A DNA stretch of 41,326 nt from Seminavis robusta (taxonomy: Eukaryota; Bacillariophyta; Bacillariophyceae; Naviculales; Naviculaceae): assembly GCA_903772945.1 (NCBI GenBank), contig CAICTM010000961.1:1-41326 (forward strand), in the 5' to 3' direction. The position numbers and the translations under genes are program-made. Each line of letters opens with the position of its first letter. Positions within the stretch are counted from its first letter, which is position 1. The notes below the pieces were generated by a model. The model worked only from the letters and a program-made list of their open reading frames with translations. It did no database searches and was not told the origin of the DNA. Below are positions 1 through 10,000 of the stretch, one piece after another.

Positions 1-554
1 GGGCGGCAACAACGACGTAGTTGGGTGTGTGCCGCCAGGGCTGCTTAAAGAGGGTGCAATCGAACATGATCTCCTTCTTTCTATCTGTCTTTCTGCCGAG
101 GTATCGCAGCTCCCGCTGACTTAAATGCTATTTCCTATTTCCTATTCCGTGGAAGCCAAAGTATAAAGGATAGAGAAGGTCATAAGCCAACAAAACTGAA
201 CATTGTGCTCAATACAATTAGGAGTAGGAATAAATATTAATATTTAAGGTTAGTGCACTCAGCACAAAAAACAATAAGCCAGCAGGAGCTGTAAAGGTTA
301 GAGTTACAATAAGGAATGGCAGCTGGTAAATTATAGAGTTGCGGGCGGCAAAACAACGACGTAGTCGGGTGTTGTCGCCAGGGCTAGCTTAATAAAAGAA
401 GGTTGCAATGAGGGAATGAATGATACCGGGCGGCAACACACGACGTAGTCGGGTGTTGTCGCCAGGGCTAGCTTGAAAGAAGAGTGCAATCTCGAACATG
501 ATCCTCCTTCTTCTATCTGTCTTTCTGCCGAGGTATCGCAGCTCCCGCTGACTT
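1..554. repeat. Direct repeats, three copies (1-123, 343-410, 428-554)
   Basis: A unit beginning GGGCGGCAACAACGACGTAG and running through a GTCGCCAGGGCT segment occurs at 1, 343 and 428. The first and third copies also share a second half ending in the block TATCGCAGCTCCCGCTGACT; the middle copy covers only the first half and diverges near 410. Copies differ by scattered substitutions and one-base indels. The spacer at 124-342 is AT-rich with no gene. No coding frame is conserved between copies, so this reads as a locally duplicated non-coding or transposon-derived segment that may continue left of the window. Confidence 0.8.
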
Positions 555-707
555 ATTTTTATGGCTCATGTGGCGATTTGGTACCGGTACCTCTTAGTGG
601 GCTTTTCCAAGAGGCTGCGTTCTTAAAACCAGGTGCCAGCTGTGCCACTTGGTGGTTTGACCAATCGAACCAGAATCGGATCAGAACGATTATTTGAAGG
701 GAGTCGC

Positions 708-742
708 TGACGTACTGACGTACTAGCTAGTATGGTACGTCA
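708..742. promoter_or_regulatory. Cluster of three TGACGT-type (CRE-like) sites upstream of the CLC gene
   Basis: TGACGT occurs at 708-713 and 716-721, and its reverse complement ACGTCA at 737-742, some 147-181 bases before the CLC start codon. TGACGT/ACGTCA/TGACGC cores are the CO2/cAMP-responsive elements (CCRE) described in the diatom PtCA1 carbonic anhydrase promoter, where they are also clustered in mixed orientation. The sites are seen; a regulatory role here is inference. Confidence 0.4.
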
Positions 743-888
743 TGTGCACCTGACTTCTGCCAAGCCAAAACTAACAGAATTCTCATTCATGCGTGTGGTC
801 CCATGTGCCCGGGGCACCAACATCATCATCGAGCATCCACAAAAGAACATAGAGAAAGAAACTAACTAAATTGAATCCAAAAGCTACA

Positions 889-3657
889 ATGGAAAGCCAT
901 GACCAACAACAAGCACTGGAGGAAGGAGTCACTGAGGATGTGAGCGCAAGACCCATGCATGCACCAAATAATGAAGCAACAACCACAGAATCCCATGTTG
1001 TGTCCACACTAGCTACGCCTACAGATGCTGCATCTCAAGAAGAAGAAACGAAAGACACATTCGAAAAAGACTGCTTTCTTCCGATATCCACACCTGGACC
1101 AGAGCGATTCACAAATTGGTTGGCACAGGGCGACGACACTTGGGGAGTCGACGCCTCAGGTGACAGGGATGATGATAACAACAATAATAATACCATTGTG
1201 GACTCATTTATGGGGGTGGATCAGAAATTGCGGGGACAAGTGAGGCGACTGCGCCGTCATCATCAGACTGTTCTTGAAGGCAACAACACTACATGTAATA
1301 CCAATAAGTATGCCTCTCGGAGTTACAAGAGCCACGAGTCTCCCGTGTGGCATCACTTTACACAGAAAACGCGGGCCAAACCGAGTCGGTTGCGACGATT
1401 TTTGGCGTGTGGCAAGGGCGCCTACATCTCGGCAGTGCGGGATGCGAGGCTCATGATGAGAGTCATGATTGCTGCCATTGGCATTCTCATGTCGGTGGTG
1501 GGCTTTGGTATCCTTCGATCCTCCGAGAAGTTACTGGAATGGAAACTCGACAAATCCACCGAATTGCTGGAGGAGGAAAACAATAACAAATATTCATCCT
1601 TTGGGTTCTTTATTGGCATGAATATCTTGTTTGGCTTCCTGGCAGCGCTACCGGTCTTGTTTCGACCTTTGAGTGCTGGCAGTGGCATTGCCGAAGCCAA
1701 GGCAGTTTTGAATGGCATTATCTTACCTGGATGCACGGACTTGACCACGGCGGCGTGCAAAGGTTTCAGTGTCATCTTTGCACAAGCGGCATCCCTGCCG
1801 ATTGGAATGGAAGGACCATTGATTTTTATTGGGCTCGCACTTGGAGACAATGCCGACAAATACCTGCCCATCCAAAGCAACCGTTTTGCACCAGCCTCCG
1901 AAGTTTGCAAGGTGGAACGATATCGAAAGGACTTGCAGGCGATTGGAACGGCATGCGGTGTCACCAGTGCCTTTGGAACTCCCATTGGTGCCGTCCTGTT
2001 TGCACTGGAAGAGGCATGTTCCTATTGGAGCCTCGATCTGACATGGCACACATTCACTGCCGCCTGTGTGACAGCCACGTTTTCCTACATGTGGAACATA
2101 ATTGCCAACCAAGCCATTGGAGATTTCATGGCGGACTATGTGACTTCCAAGTTCCAAGGTCTTCCCATGGAGAATGGAATGTCCTCGGCTTCCAGCATTT
2201 GGATCAGTTTTCGTTTGCTCGATTACTTTATCTTTGCGGGCATGGGAATTGCCGGTGGAGCTGTGGGTGCAGTGTGGTGTGAACTGAATCGAGCCCTGGC
2301 CATTCAACGTACCAAGTGGAAACTTGGCAGAGTTGCCAAGTGCATCGAGGTTCTCTCCCTGGTGGCCATTGCATCTTGTATCTTTTGGTGGTTGCCACAA
2401 ATTTACAAAGTTTGCAGCCCTTTCGAAAGTGAGAATGGCAACAATACGCACCAATCGAACATTGCTGCCAAACCAGAGTATTACCATCAAGCCCTGTGTC
2501 CAGATGGCCAATACAATGAGCTGGCCACACTGTTTTGGAACCCAGTCGGAGGAACCGGGATTAACCTGCTGTTCTGGGAGCCATCGACTGCCTTTTCGGC
2601 ATCCTCGTGCGTCATTGCTGGGTCTGTGTTCCTCGTCCTTTTGCTGCTCTTTTTTGGCAGCTCCATTGGGATGGGCATTTTTATCCCTCTCTTGTTCGTT
2701 GGTGGCTGCTATGGACGTGCTTTTGCCCTGGCAATCGATGGGGCCCCGGTGAACAGTGAGTACCCACTATATATGTATAGATACTTGTATGGTCGTTTGT
2801 ATGCCGCGGTTTGCCTCTGATCCCAATCTCACAATACCGATACAACTTCTAAAGCCTGCACAATTGTGGGGTCTGTCGCCATGCTGGCAGGAGTCGCGCG
2901 GGTGTTCATTTCCTTGAGTGTAATCATGCTCACAGCCACGGGTCAGCCTCATTTGGTCACTCCCTTTATGACGGCCACCATCTTTGCTCGTTTGACAGGC
3001 AAAGTTGTGTTTGACCGGGCCGGCATCTATGATATCATCCTCGAGTTAAGGAGAATTCCCTTCCTGGAAGAATTGCCATTCAAACGGATTCTCTATAGAG
3101 GTCTCAAAGCTCGGGACATCATGTCTCCTCTGTCGGTAACGCTGGAACCGGAACCAAACGTAGGCAGCTTGATCGAGTCACTGAAGCAGTGCGTATCCTT
3201 GGACATTCCGGTGGTTGATCCAAACCGAGGTGGTGTCCTGCTTGGGACCATTTCTCTTCCCACCGTACTACGCGTTCTGAGCGAAAAGGATCTTTTCTAT
3301 GAACGAGGCAACAATCTTCACAGGGCTCTGAGCTTTGAGAATCTAGAAGAGCGAGCGGGCGACCAACTCACCCTCGAGCTGGTTGAAAAACAACTTACGA
3401 ATGAGGACCGAGATTTGGTTGTGGATCTATCGCCGTACATAAGCTATGCATGCAGCACGTTGCACCTCCTTGCCAGTGCTGAGAGGGTCTACACGATCTT
3501 TCGAACTCTGGGGCTTAGAACAATGGTGATCACTAATCTATCGGGCAAGCCTGTGGGTACGGTCTCTCGATACGAACTCTATGCCCTCGAGGAATTGGGC
3601 CCGGACGAAGAGGAAGGAATGACAACAACAGAACCCATGGAGGGAGCTACCAGGTGA
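889..3657 (+). CDS. CLC-family chloride/proton exchanger with C-terminal CBS domains, two exons
   Basis: Coding exons are 889-2755 and 2855-3657, giving 889 residues. The 99-bp intron starts GTGAGT, ends AAAG, and joins in phase 1 to restore Asn-Thr-Cys-Thr-Ile-Val-Gly. The start is the first ATG of the frame. The cytosolic N-terminus (about 190 residues) is acidic and basic. CLC signatures follow: GSGIAE at 264-269, GMEGP at 306-310 (gating Glu308), FALEEA at 371-376 (proton-pathway Glu375) and GMGIFIP at 594-600. Two CBS domains lie at roughly 708-770 and 815-875. Having both glutamates is typical of Cl-/H+ antiporters rather than channels, and Ser in GSGI (not the Pro of plant nitrate exchangers) favours chloride. 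The protein probably sits in an intracellular membrane such as the vacuole. Odd point: GMEGP replaces the usual GKEGP/GREGP. Confidence 0.93.
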
Positions 3658-3767
3658 TCGAGGAGCTCAATAACCAATAATTGACAACTGACTCGTAGTA
3701 TCAGCATGAGCAGCGGCAACGTACAGAGAGCTACTACAAACACAAAATGTTCGCACAACGAGACATT

Positions 3768-4713
3768 ATGATGGTCCATGTCGGCGAGGCGAGTGGGATT
3801 TCACGGCGACAAGATGTCGCCGCCGACTGTGTCATGATGAAGTGTAAGGGAGCGGAAAAGTCCCGGCAATCATTTTTCGTTGCAGACGCGAAACGTGATG
3901 ACCCTGTGGAAGGTCCCAAATGACACCTGAATCGCACAATCCACCAGTTTTCTCTTTACACTCCGCAATCCCGTTCGATCGCATTGTCAGTGCCTTTCGA
4001 CACATTACAGCCGAGGCCAGCAGGATGTGTGTTGCTGGAAGCGGGTTTGCTGGACAATAAGAACAATAAACACCCAGATGGATACAAACTCTTTCGACAA
4101 TGCTTTCCCAAAGCCAACGTGCTCGAGGACATGGCACATGCCGTCATGAATCCCTGGACTCCGTTTCCGAACTTTTACCAAAACCCTCTCATTATTGACG
4201 ACCTGAATAATATCACTCAGCAGCGACACGAATGCCAGGCGGTCGCCGAGGCACACATGCAACAACAAGGCATCCCCACGGGTTGTCTCCCACATTCACT
4301 ACAACTACCAATACTACGCTGCTCGCACTCTTGACAAGTATCCCGACAAGGCAGTTTTGGCGGCGCGAACCAAACACGAACTAGCTATGGAGGACATGAT
4401 GGCATTGGATCAACAATTACTCGGAGGAACTGGCAACTTTTGTTACACGAAACCATTTCGTCATGGCAGTCACAACTATCATCCATCGCTTTTGTCCACG
4501 GAAGGTTATCACAAACTTTGCTGTGAACTGGAAGATTGGGTGGAAATCTATCTCGATATCTTGAGGCAAGCGGTGAATCTCAATGCCTCGGCCAAGCAAG
4601 AGACGCAAGACAGCTTGAGAACCAAGTGTGGACTTACCACCACAGTAACGTGGGTCGAGTGGAGAATGCAGTGTCTGCGAAGAATCGATCTGTTGGAACC
4701 GAATCCAAAGTAG
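3768..4713 (+). pseudogene. Decayed sulfotransferase-like (P-loop) gene
   Basis: Fragments in all three forward frames line up as one protein. Near 3771 there is a degraded nucleotide-binding start, VHVGEASG, where HVGKAGG is expected. At 3961-4003 the sequence reads LRNPV, one extra base (about 3976), then DRIVSAFRH, matching the RxPVDRxxSAF motif of eukaryotic sulfotransferases. Another frame continues as KLFRQCFPKANVLEDMAHAV (from about 4088), then shifts again near 4275 to HIHYNYQYYAARTLDKYP and runs to the stop at 4711-4713. At least three frameshifts, plus a TGA after the first fragment, make it non-functional. Such proteins normally move sulfate from PAPS onto carbohydrates in the Golgi. 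Family assignment rests on motif order only; the pseudogene status is clearer than the exact family. Confidence 0.5.
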
Positions 4714-4918
4714 CATATTGTACGTTGATGAAAGTCAGAAATAGAATAGAATAGATTTGTGCATGGGGCTCGATCCTTTTGCATGCAGAGGAGAAGTGTT
4801 GGATTGGATCGAATGCAATCTTCTGCTTTTATGCAACGGTCAGGCTATAGCCTATCTTAGTTTTGAATGCTATGATAAGTTTAATGTAGATTATAGACCA
4901 GCTCGGAAGCTTCATGCC

Positions 4919-5698
4919 TCATTCTTCGTCGGTTGCGGCTGTTTCTGTCGTAGCTTTGAGGTTTTTGATCTTCTTCTCCGCTGCAGCCACAGCGTCACTA
5001 CTCAAATGCATGTAGGAACACTCTCCCACTGACTTTTCTAGCCAATAGATGGCTTCTTCTTTGTCCACCACCATACCAAACTTGCCCTCCGCCAATGCCA
5101 ATCCCAAATGATAGGCTCCACTGTCGGAACCTTGACCAGCTGCAAGAGTAATGTACATCATGCCCTTTTTCAAGCACTTTGGCACAACCTGACCTTCCAA
5201 ATAGTGCAACCCGATCGATGCTGTGCCACAGACATTCCCAGCTTGATGAGCTTTTTGGAACCACTGCAAGGCTGCCTCGTGATCTTTCTTGCAACCACGG
5301 CCTTGTCCATAGCATACGCCAATATCATACATGGCAACTGGATCTCCTGCTTCTGCCTGCTTGAGTAACTCCGCCAGTTCTTTCTTTTGTTGGAGCTTTT
5401 CATTCCATTTGGCGGCCAAGTCCCCACCAATGACACCGGATTCTACCAAGACGTCAATAGTGTTGCGGTGCTGAACGGCCGACAAGAGTTTTTGTCCCAT
5501 TTTTTCGTTGGTCATGGGTGATTTGAGATATTCTCCAGCGTGTGTTTGAAAGTGTTCCTCAATGGAAGATCTATCATAAATGCGCCCATCCTCTGCCACA
5601 ACCGGATCCCATGGCAATTCCAAACTGATGGGGCACACCAAATCGTCCGTGATGGATTTGGTCTGGCTGGGTGTTAGTAGTGTAGGTGTAGGCGTCAT
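4919..5698 (-). CDS. U-box and SEL1-repeat protein (copy 1)
   Basis: An uninterrupted 259-residue frame. Residues 18-90 form a U-box: DDLVCPISLELPWDPV, then DGRIYDRSSIEEHF, the zinc-free RING-like fold that recruits E2 enzymes in E3 ubiquitin ligases. A helical linker follows, then three or four SEL1-type repeats from about residue 115 to 225, with GDPVAMYDIGVCY and AGNVCGTASIGLHYLEG as clear units. SEL1 repeats are protein-interaction modules, so the likely role is substrate-selective ubiquitination; the substrate is unknown. The start ATG is the only one before the U-box. The C-terminus is acidic. It lacks the N-terminal SAP-like segment of the paralogue at 13133-14065. It is transcribed divergently from the gene at 6282, with 583 bp between starts. 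Confidence 0.85.
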   Translation of the reverse strand: MTPTPTLLTPSQTKSITDDLVCPISLELPWDPVVAEDGRIYDRSSIEEHFQTHAGEYLKSPMTNEKMGQKLLSAVQHRNTIDVLVESGVIGGDLAAKWNEKLQQKKELAELLKQAEAGDPVAMYDIGVCYGQGRGCKKDHEAALQWFQKAHQAGNVCGTASIGLHYLEGQVVPKCLKKGMMYITLAAGQGSDSGAYHLGLALAEGKFGMVVDKEEAIYWLEKSVGECSYMHLSSDAVAAAEKKIKNLKATTETAATDEE

Positions 5699-6281
5699 GA
5701 TGTCGTAGAGTCGAGTCGAAGGGAATCAAGGATCGTTTGCAAACGTTCGAGTTGTGTTGGAAACTCGATCGGAATTAATTTGTGAGCCTTGTCGGTGTCA
5801 TTTTCGCGGAGAGAGCTGCAGCGGTGCCAAAACGACCCTCGCACGGAAGCGTTTCCGAGCGTTTTTCGCAAAGATTGGCCGCAACCGGCCCTTGAGGTTC
5901 GTTTCTTATAGCAGCTTTCAAACTGCTTGACTAGCTAGCCAGCTATGCAACGATTACGATAAACTGCTATCGGCACTCATCATGGACAGCATTGTTCCGA
6001 CCTGCGACTGCCGCTCGTCGTCGTCGTCGTCGTCGTTTCGATGTGTGGCAAAGCCAAAGCAAAGCTAAAGCTGCTCACAAAAAGGTTAGGGATAAGGATG
6101 ACCATTTGCGCCAAAATTTGCTTTGGGAGGGCGCGCACTGCCAGACGAGAGTGAGCATTCAAACAGCCCACACAATTGTTCAAGACACTCCCGCTCGTCA
6201 CTCGCACATCAGCCGTGGAGTGTTCACTTCGTGTCTTTCGTGTCCATCATCTCATCACATCAAAGTGACGGCAACACCACC
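5699..6281. other. Divergent intergenic region with (CGT)n tract
   Basis: This 583-bp stretch separates two divergent start codons and so must hold both promoters. It contains a CGT/TCG trinucleotide run at about 6012-6037 and a CTAGCTAGCCAGC segment near 5930. I see no further gene: forward frames here lack a good ATG and the (CGT)n tract explains the arginine-rich translations. Confidence 0.5.
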
Positions 6282-9059
6282 ATGAGCAGCTCGTCGTCGA
6301 CAAGCAACACCAAGAATGGTGCCTCTGGTACTAGTAGTAGTGGTAGTAGCAAGAACGCTTCGAAAGATCCGGTGAAAGCGCTGTTGAAACTGGCTCGTCA
6401 GAACAAGCACATGGCGGAACGGCAGCATTTGCTGTTGACCTTTTTGCAAATGGGCGCCTCTCTGTCGGATGTGAAGGAAGTGTACGAAATGCGCCCTTAT
6501 GCCTTGAATCGCGATGTCTTGTTTGAAGCCGGCAAGCTGCAGGTGGCTCCGAAAGTGCTCAAGTTTCTGTTGGACCACTTGAGCAAAAGTCTGGGATACG
6601 AGTACTATCTCTACAACAACCCCCGTCGATCCTTTACTCTCAAACAAGACCCTCATCTCCTCACCGATGGCAATGTCACACTGGGACTACAGCAAGTCGT
6701 TCAATCCAAGATTGCCTTTCTCAAGGTGTTTGCTCCCGAAAGTGGAAAGCCATTCTGGACGCTCAAAGAGTTTGTCGAGTTCTTTTCGGGAGAAGTCCTC
6801 AAAAGTCCACACATTCAGACACTCTGTTGTACTTTTCCCATCAAGGATGAACTACAATCAGCAGCATCTACCAACAAAAAGGCCGCTTCCAAACCAACCG
6901 CCATGGAAGAAGTCTCTGCCTCACAAACTCAGACTGTCACTCTACAACAACCTGCAGAAACGACTACTGTCACCACTCAAGCAAAGCCTCCAAAGCCTCA
7001 CCCAATGGCTGCCAAAATCAAAGCCAGACTGCAACCCAAAAAGCTAGAGCAGTGCATCCTGGAAGACGTGCGGATCAAGGCCCAGTATGCTCACAAAACC
7101 AGCGACAGTCTTTTGCAATTGGTACGCAGTCTGGCAAACCTTCCCAAACTCAAAACATTTGCGCTTCAGATCCAAAAAGACGCCATCAGTCCCAAAGGAT
7201 TCAAAGAATTCAAACAGTTCCTCCCAGAAGCCGTTGGCAAATTGATTGTCACTTGCAAAACACTCGAGAATTTGATTCTAGATGCTGCCGACTTGAAAAA
7301 ACCTGCGGAATGGGATCCGCTCTGGAAAGCCTTGGAAAAGAATCCACCCCTCCAGCGTCTTTGGGTGCGAGGATTCCAGCAAAAAATCAGCGAGGCCGCC
7401 GTCAAGGCGCTCCCCAAAGCATACAAGCCAGAACACGCCGTCCACACAGTGTCACTGGAATCCGTTCGACGCAATCTACTCGCCGTCTTGGAAAAATACA
7501 ACACGACGCTGACCGTGGTGCGATTCGTCATTCCAGAGTGTCGTTGCGATTCGGCATTCCAATTGGACGGCGACGATTGCTTTTTGCATCACAAGTATTA
7601 TTCTCTTCCGTCCTGTACACCCGCCATTACTACTACTGCCAATACCACCAACAACCAACAGCAGCAGCAACCGAATGGAACCCGATACATTCCTCCCCCC
7701 AAATGCGTCCCGGAATTGGACCATTTCTTGGCCATGAATGCTCACGGACGAGCGGCCTTGAAGGCGCCCCGCATGACACACAATCAGTGGTTGGCAGCAT
7801 TGACCAGTGGGAATCCCAGCGACCGAACCACCAAGAACAAATTCCCTGCTGATCCGTCCATTGTCTTTTCCCATCTCCGCAATCGTCCCGAGTACGTGGC
7901 CATGCTCTACTCGTTGATTCGTTCTCCTACTAAACAATCTGCCGCTTTTGATATGGAAGAACTGCACTTGGCCGCGCAAGGAGTCTTGGCATTGCCATTG
8001 GAGCGTTTTGTGGAGCTTTGTGCACGACGTATTGATGACGTGACGGCAATCTACTCCTTCCTACAGGTCAATCCTACCATGTGGTTGCACTATCTACAGA
8101 CCGCCAAACAAATTGTCAAGGAACTCAAGACACAAAAGACCAAAAAGCACTTTGCCGGAGTGGTGGAACTCACCAAAGTCACGCGCATTGTGCAGACGGG
8201 CACTCGCACCATTACCTCGAACAACAAGACGACGCAAGTGCCCGTGTACAAACCCCAAGCGGTGGTGCTGACGCAACCACGCAAAGTGATTCGTCTCAAT
8301 GTCGCTCCCAGTGTCGATCATTCCACACTGACCAAGTTCCCCAAACTGGCCATTGGTGGTCGTGGACGGGACGAGTTGGTAGCCAAGCGCAAGAAAAAGG
8401 CGGAAGAGGATGTGTCCAAGCCAGCTGCAGTGGCGAATAGCAAGAAAAAGGAGTCGACCGTCCCATCCACTACCACACGCACCCTGGCAGAGACGACCAA
8501 CACCGTCAAGCCCAAAAAGGTGGCGGCCAAGAAGCAACAGCCCGCCGCCAAGAGCACGGTCAAGGAGACGGGGGCGACCAAGAAACAGACCGCCAAGAGC
8601 AATGCCAAGAAGACGGGGGCAAGCAGCAAATCCACAACCGCCAGCAAGCGAAAGGTGGCGGACAGCATTGCTGCCTCTGGGAACAACAAGGCGGCCAAGA
8701 AGGGCAAGGGTGCTTCCAAAAAGGCTGCTGCCATTGAGATTGACGACGACAGCGATGATGACTTCATGGCGGATTTGGATGCTTCTGATATGGAAGATAT
8801 CGCCCAGACGCTTGCCAAGGCCACAAAGGTACCTCGTGTGCGTCGTCGTTCGGCGGCGAACTCTCGTCGTGCTGGTGGGGCACGCAAGAAACCCTCCAAC
8901 AATAGTAGTAGCTTGAACGAGCTCATTGGCGAGGAGTCCTCTTCGGATGAGGATGACTGTGTCGAGAAGGGTGGCGCTGACTCGGATTGGGACCGCTGTG
9001 ATGATGGAGAAGGGCGCGCGGGTGAGGATGGTGGTGACAGTGATTCTGATTTTGAGTGA
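6282..9059 (+). CDS. Large protein of unknown function with Lys/Ala-rich region and acidic tail
   Basis: A single 925-residue frame. The start is the ATG at 6282 (context CACCATGAGC); the frame is open further left but without another ATG. After a Ser/Thr-rich leader, residues 25-110 read like helical repeats (QNKHMAERQHLLLTFLQMGA). A central stretch at about 260-360 has leucine-rich-repeat-like spacing (LANLPKLKTFALQIQ, TCKTLENLILDAADL). Roughly residues 690-840 are dominated by Lys, Ala, Thr and Ser in KKxxAKK patterns like histone H1 tails. The last 100 residues combine an Arg-rich patch (VPRVRRRSA) with Asp/Glu/Ser clusters (EESSSDEDD, DSDSDFE). Composition suggests a nuclear, chromatin-associated protein, but I do not recognise a catalytic domain or named family. 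Confidence 0.75.
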   Translation: MSSSSSTSNTKNGASGTSSSGSSKNASKDPVKALLKLARQNKHMAERQHLLLTFLQMGASLSDVKEVYEMRPYALNRDVLFEAGKLQVAPKVLKFLLDHLSKSLGYEYYLYNNPRRSFTLKQDPHLLTDGNVTLGLQQVVQSKIAFLKVFAPESGKPFWTLKEFVEFFSGEVLKSPHIQTLCCTFPIKDELQSAASTNKKAASKPTAMEEVSASQTQTVTLQQPAETTTVTTQAKPPKPHPMAAKIKARLQPKKLEQCILEDVRIKAQYAHKTSDSLLQLVRSLANLPKLKTFALQIQKDAISPKGFKEFKQFLPEAVGKLIVTCKTLENLILDAADLKKPAEWDPLWKALEKNPPLQRLWVRGFQQKISEAAVKALPKAYKPEHAVHTVSLESVRRNLLAVLEKYNTTLTVVRFVIPECRCDSAFQLDGDDCFLHHKYYSLPSCTPAITTTANTTNNQQQQQPNGTRYIPPPKCVPELDHFLAMNAHGRAALKAPRMTHNQWLAALTSGNPSDRTTKNKFPADPSIVFSHLRNRPEYVAMLYSLIRSPTKQSAAFDMEELHLAAQGVLALPLERFVELCARRIDDVTAIYSFLQVNPTMWLHYLQTAKQIVKELKTQKTKKHFAGVVELTKVTRIVQTGTRTITSNNKTTQVPVYKPQAVVLTQPRKVIRLNVAPSVDHSTLTKFPKLAIGGRGRDELVAKRKKKAEEDVSKPAAVANSKKKESTVPSTTTRTLAETTNTVKPKKVAAKKQQPAAKSTVKETGATKKQTAKSNAKKTGASSKSTTASKRKVADSIAASGNNKAAKKGKGASKKAAAIEIDDDSDDDFMADLDASDMEDIAQTLAKATKVPRVRRRSAANSRRAGGARKKPSNNSSSLNELIGEESSSDEDDCVEKGGADSDWDRCDDGEGRAGEDGGDSDSDFE

Positions 9060-9544
9060 GCCTGAGATGACGACTAGACGATTTGAAACTATACGGAAGG
9101 CAGCACTGCAGAGGCATTTACCGCATTGTTCCGATACGTGGTTGCTCCTGGTCTATCAACGCTTGGGTTTGCCAACGATATTCTCCATAGCTAGCTAGCT
9201 AGCAATGTAACTAGCTAGCACCTGACAGCAACTAGCTACCGGTAGCTCTACTAGATAGATAGCCCCAATACCCGGAATACGTACATGTAGTCCCCGTATT
9301 CGGTGTCTTCGTGCATTCCCATTTTCCAAAAGAGGAGCTTTGAGCCTACCAGTACATGTATTTTTGGTCCAGGGGTGGTCCACCTGTGAACTTCAATCCG
9401 ACCTGCAGGCTTAATTATAATCATTTGCACTGACGTGTCGGAGGCATCTTCCTCTCTCGAGACTTCAACCAACGGTCGCGCATGAGCATGCAGTCCCAGA
9501 AACACAGAACAAAAAGTCAAAAATTCTGAAGAACGTCCTCGACC
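9060..9544. other. Intergenic region, no gene seen
   Basis: 485 bp between two tandem genes. It contains a short (CTAG)n run at about 9188-9202 and AT-rich stretches. No frame here has a plausible start and composition. Confidence 0.4.
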
Positions 9545-10000
9545 ATGAAGTTGACCCTGTTTGCCGCCGCTTTCTTGCCTCTTACGGCCGCCTTTACGTT
9601 CCAACCTGACCGTATGTGGGGTTGGTCGAGTGATACAGATGAGCCATTGTCGAACCTGGTTCCCGATTGTACCAAGCAGCCCACAGTTTCCGTGTTGAAC
9701 AAGGGCACTTACGAGGGCGTCAATGGGCATCAGAATGACTTTGCTGCTGCCAATCGCTTCCCAGAAGCCACCAGTGCTCCAGTGCCCAGCAAGTATCGTT
9801 CACAGCCTCAACCAGCTACACCTCAGTCTGTGCCAGAGGTTTCTTCCAGGGCTCTTCCTCCCCAAGAAAAAGATGCCTTCTTTCCTGACCCGGCTAACAC
9901 TCCTTCGAATCCATTGTCTTCGCGCAGCCACAATAGACTTGTTGGTACCGACCGGGCACCGGACCAAAAGCCAGAATCGTGGACTATGCAACAATGGTAG
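9545..10000 (+). CDS. Small protein with diatom-type plastid-targeting presequence
   Basis: A 151-residue frame starting at an ATG in the context GACCATGA. The first 16 residues, MKLTLFAAAFLPLTAA, form a signal peptide, and predicted cleavage leaves Phe at +1 (AA|FTFQP). Phe at this site is the key residue of the diatom ASAFAP motif that routes proteins across the four plastid membranes. The mature part is Pro-, Ser- and Gln-rich with no domain I know; near the middle is YEGVNGHQNDF and the C-terminus is ESWTMQQW. Plastid location is inference from the presequence; the function is unknown. Both flanks lack genes within 480 bp. Confidence 0.7.
   Translation: MKLTLFAAAFLPLTAAFTFQPDRMWGWSSDTDEPLSNLVPDCTKQPTVSVLNKGTYEGVNGHQNDFAAANRFPEATSAPVPSKYRSQPQPATPQSVPEVSSRALPPQEKDAFFPDPANTPSNPLSSRSHNRLVGTDRAPDQKPESWTMQQW

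Noticed and set aside
1422..2511. Long minus-strand frames (187 and 262 codons) inside the CLC gene
   Set aside because: They lie opposite the strongly supported CLC exon and have no domain; they are shadow frames.
2756..2820. End of the first CLC frame as a real C-terminus
   Set aside because: A GTGAGT donor and a phase-matched acceptor at 2854 join it to the expected last helices and CBS domains.
8318..8926. 202-codon minus-strand frame rich in Leu/Ala/Val
   Set aside because: It is the complement of the Lys/Ala-rich coding part of the gene at 6282 and its hydrophobicity follows from that composition.
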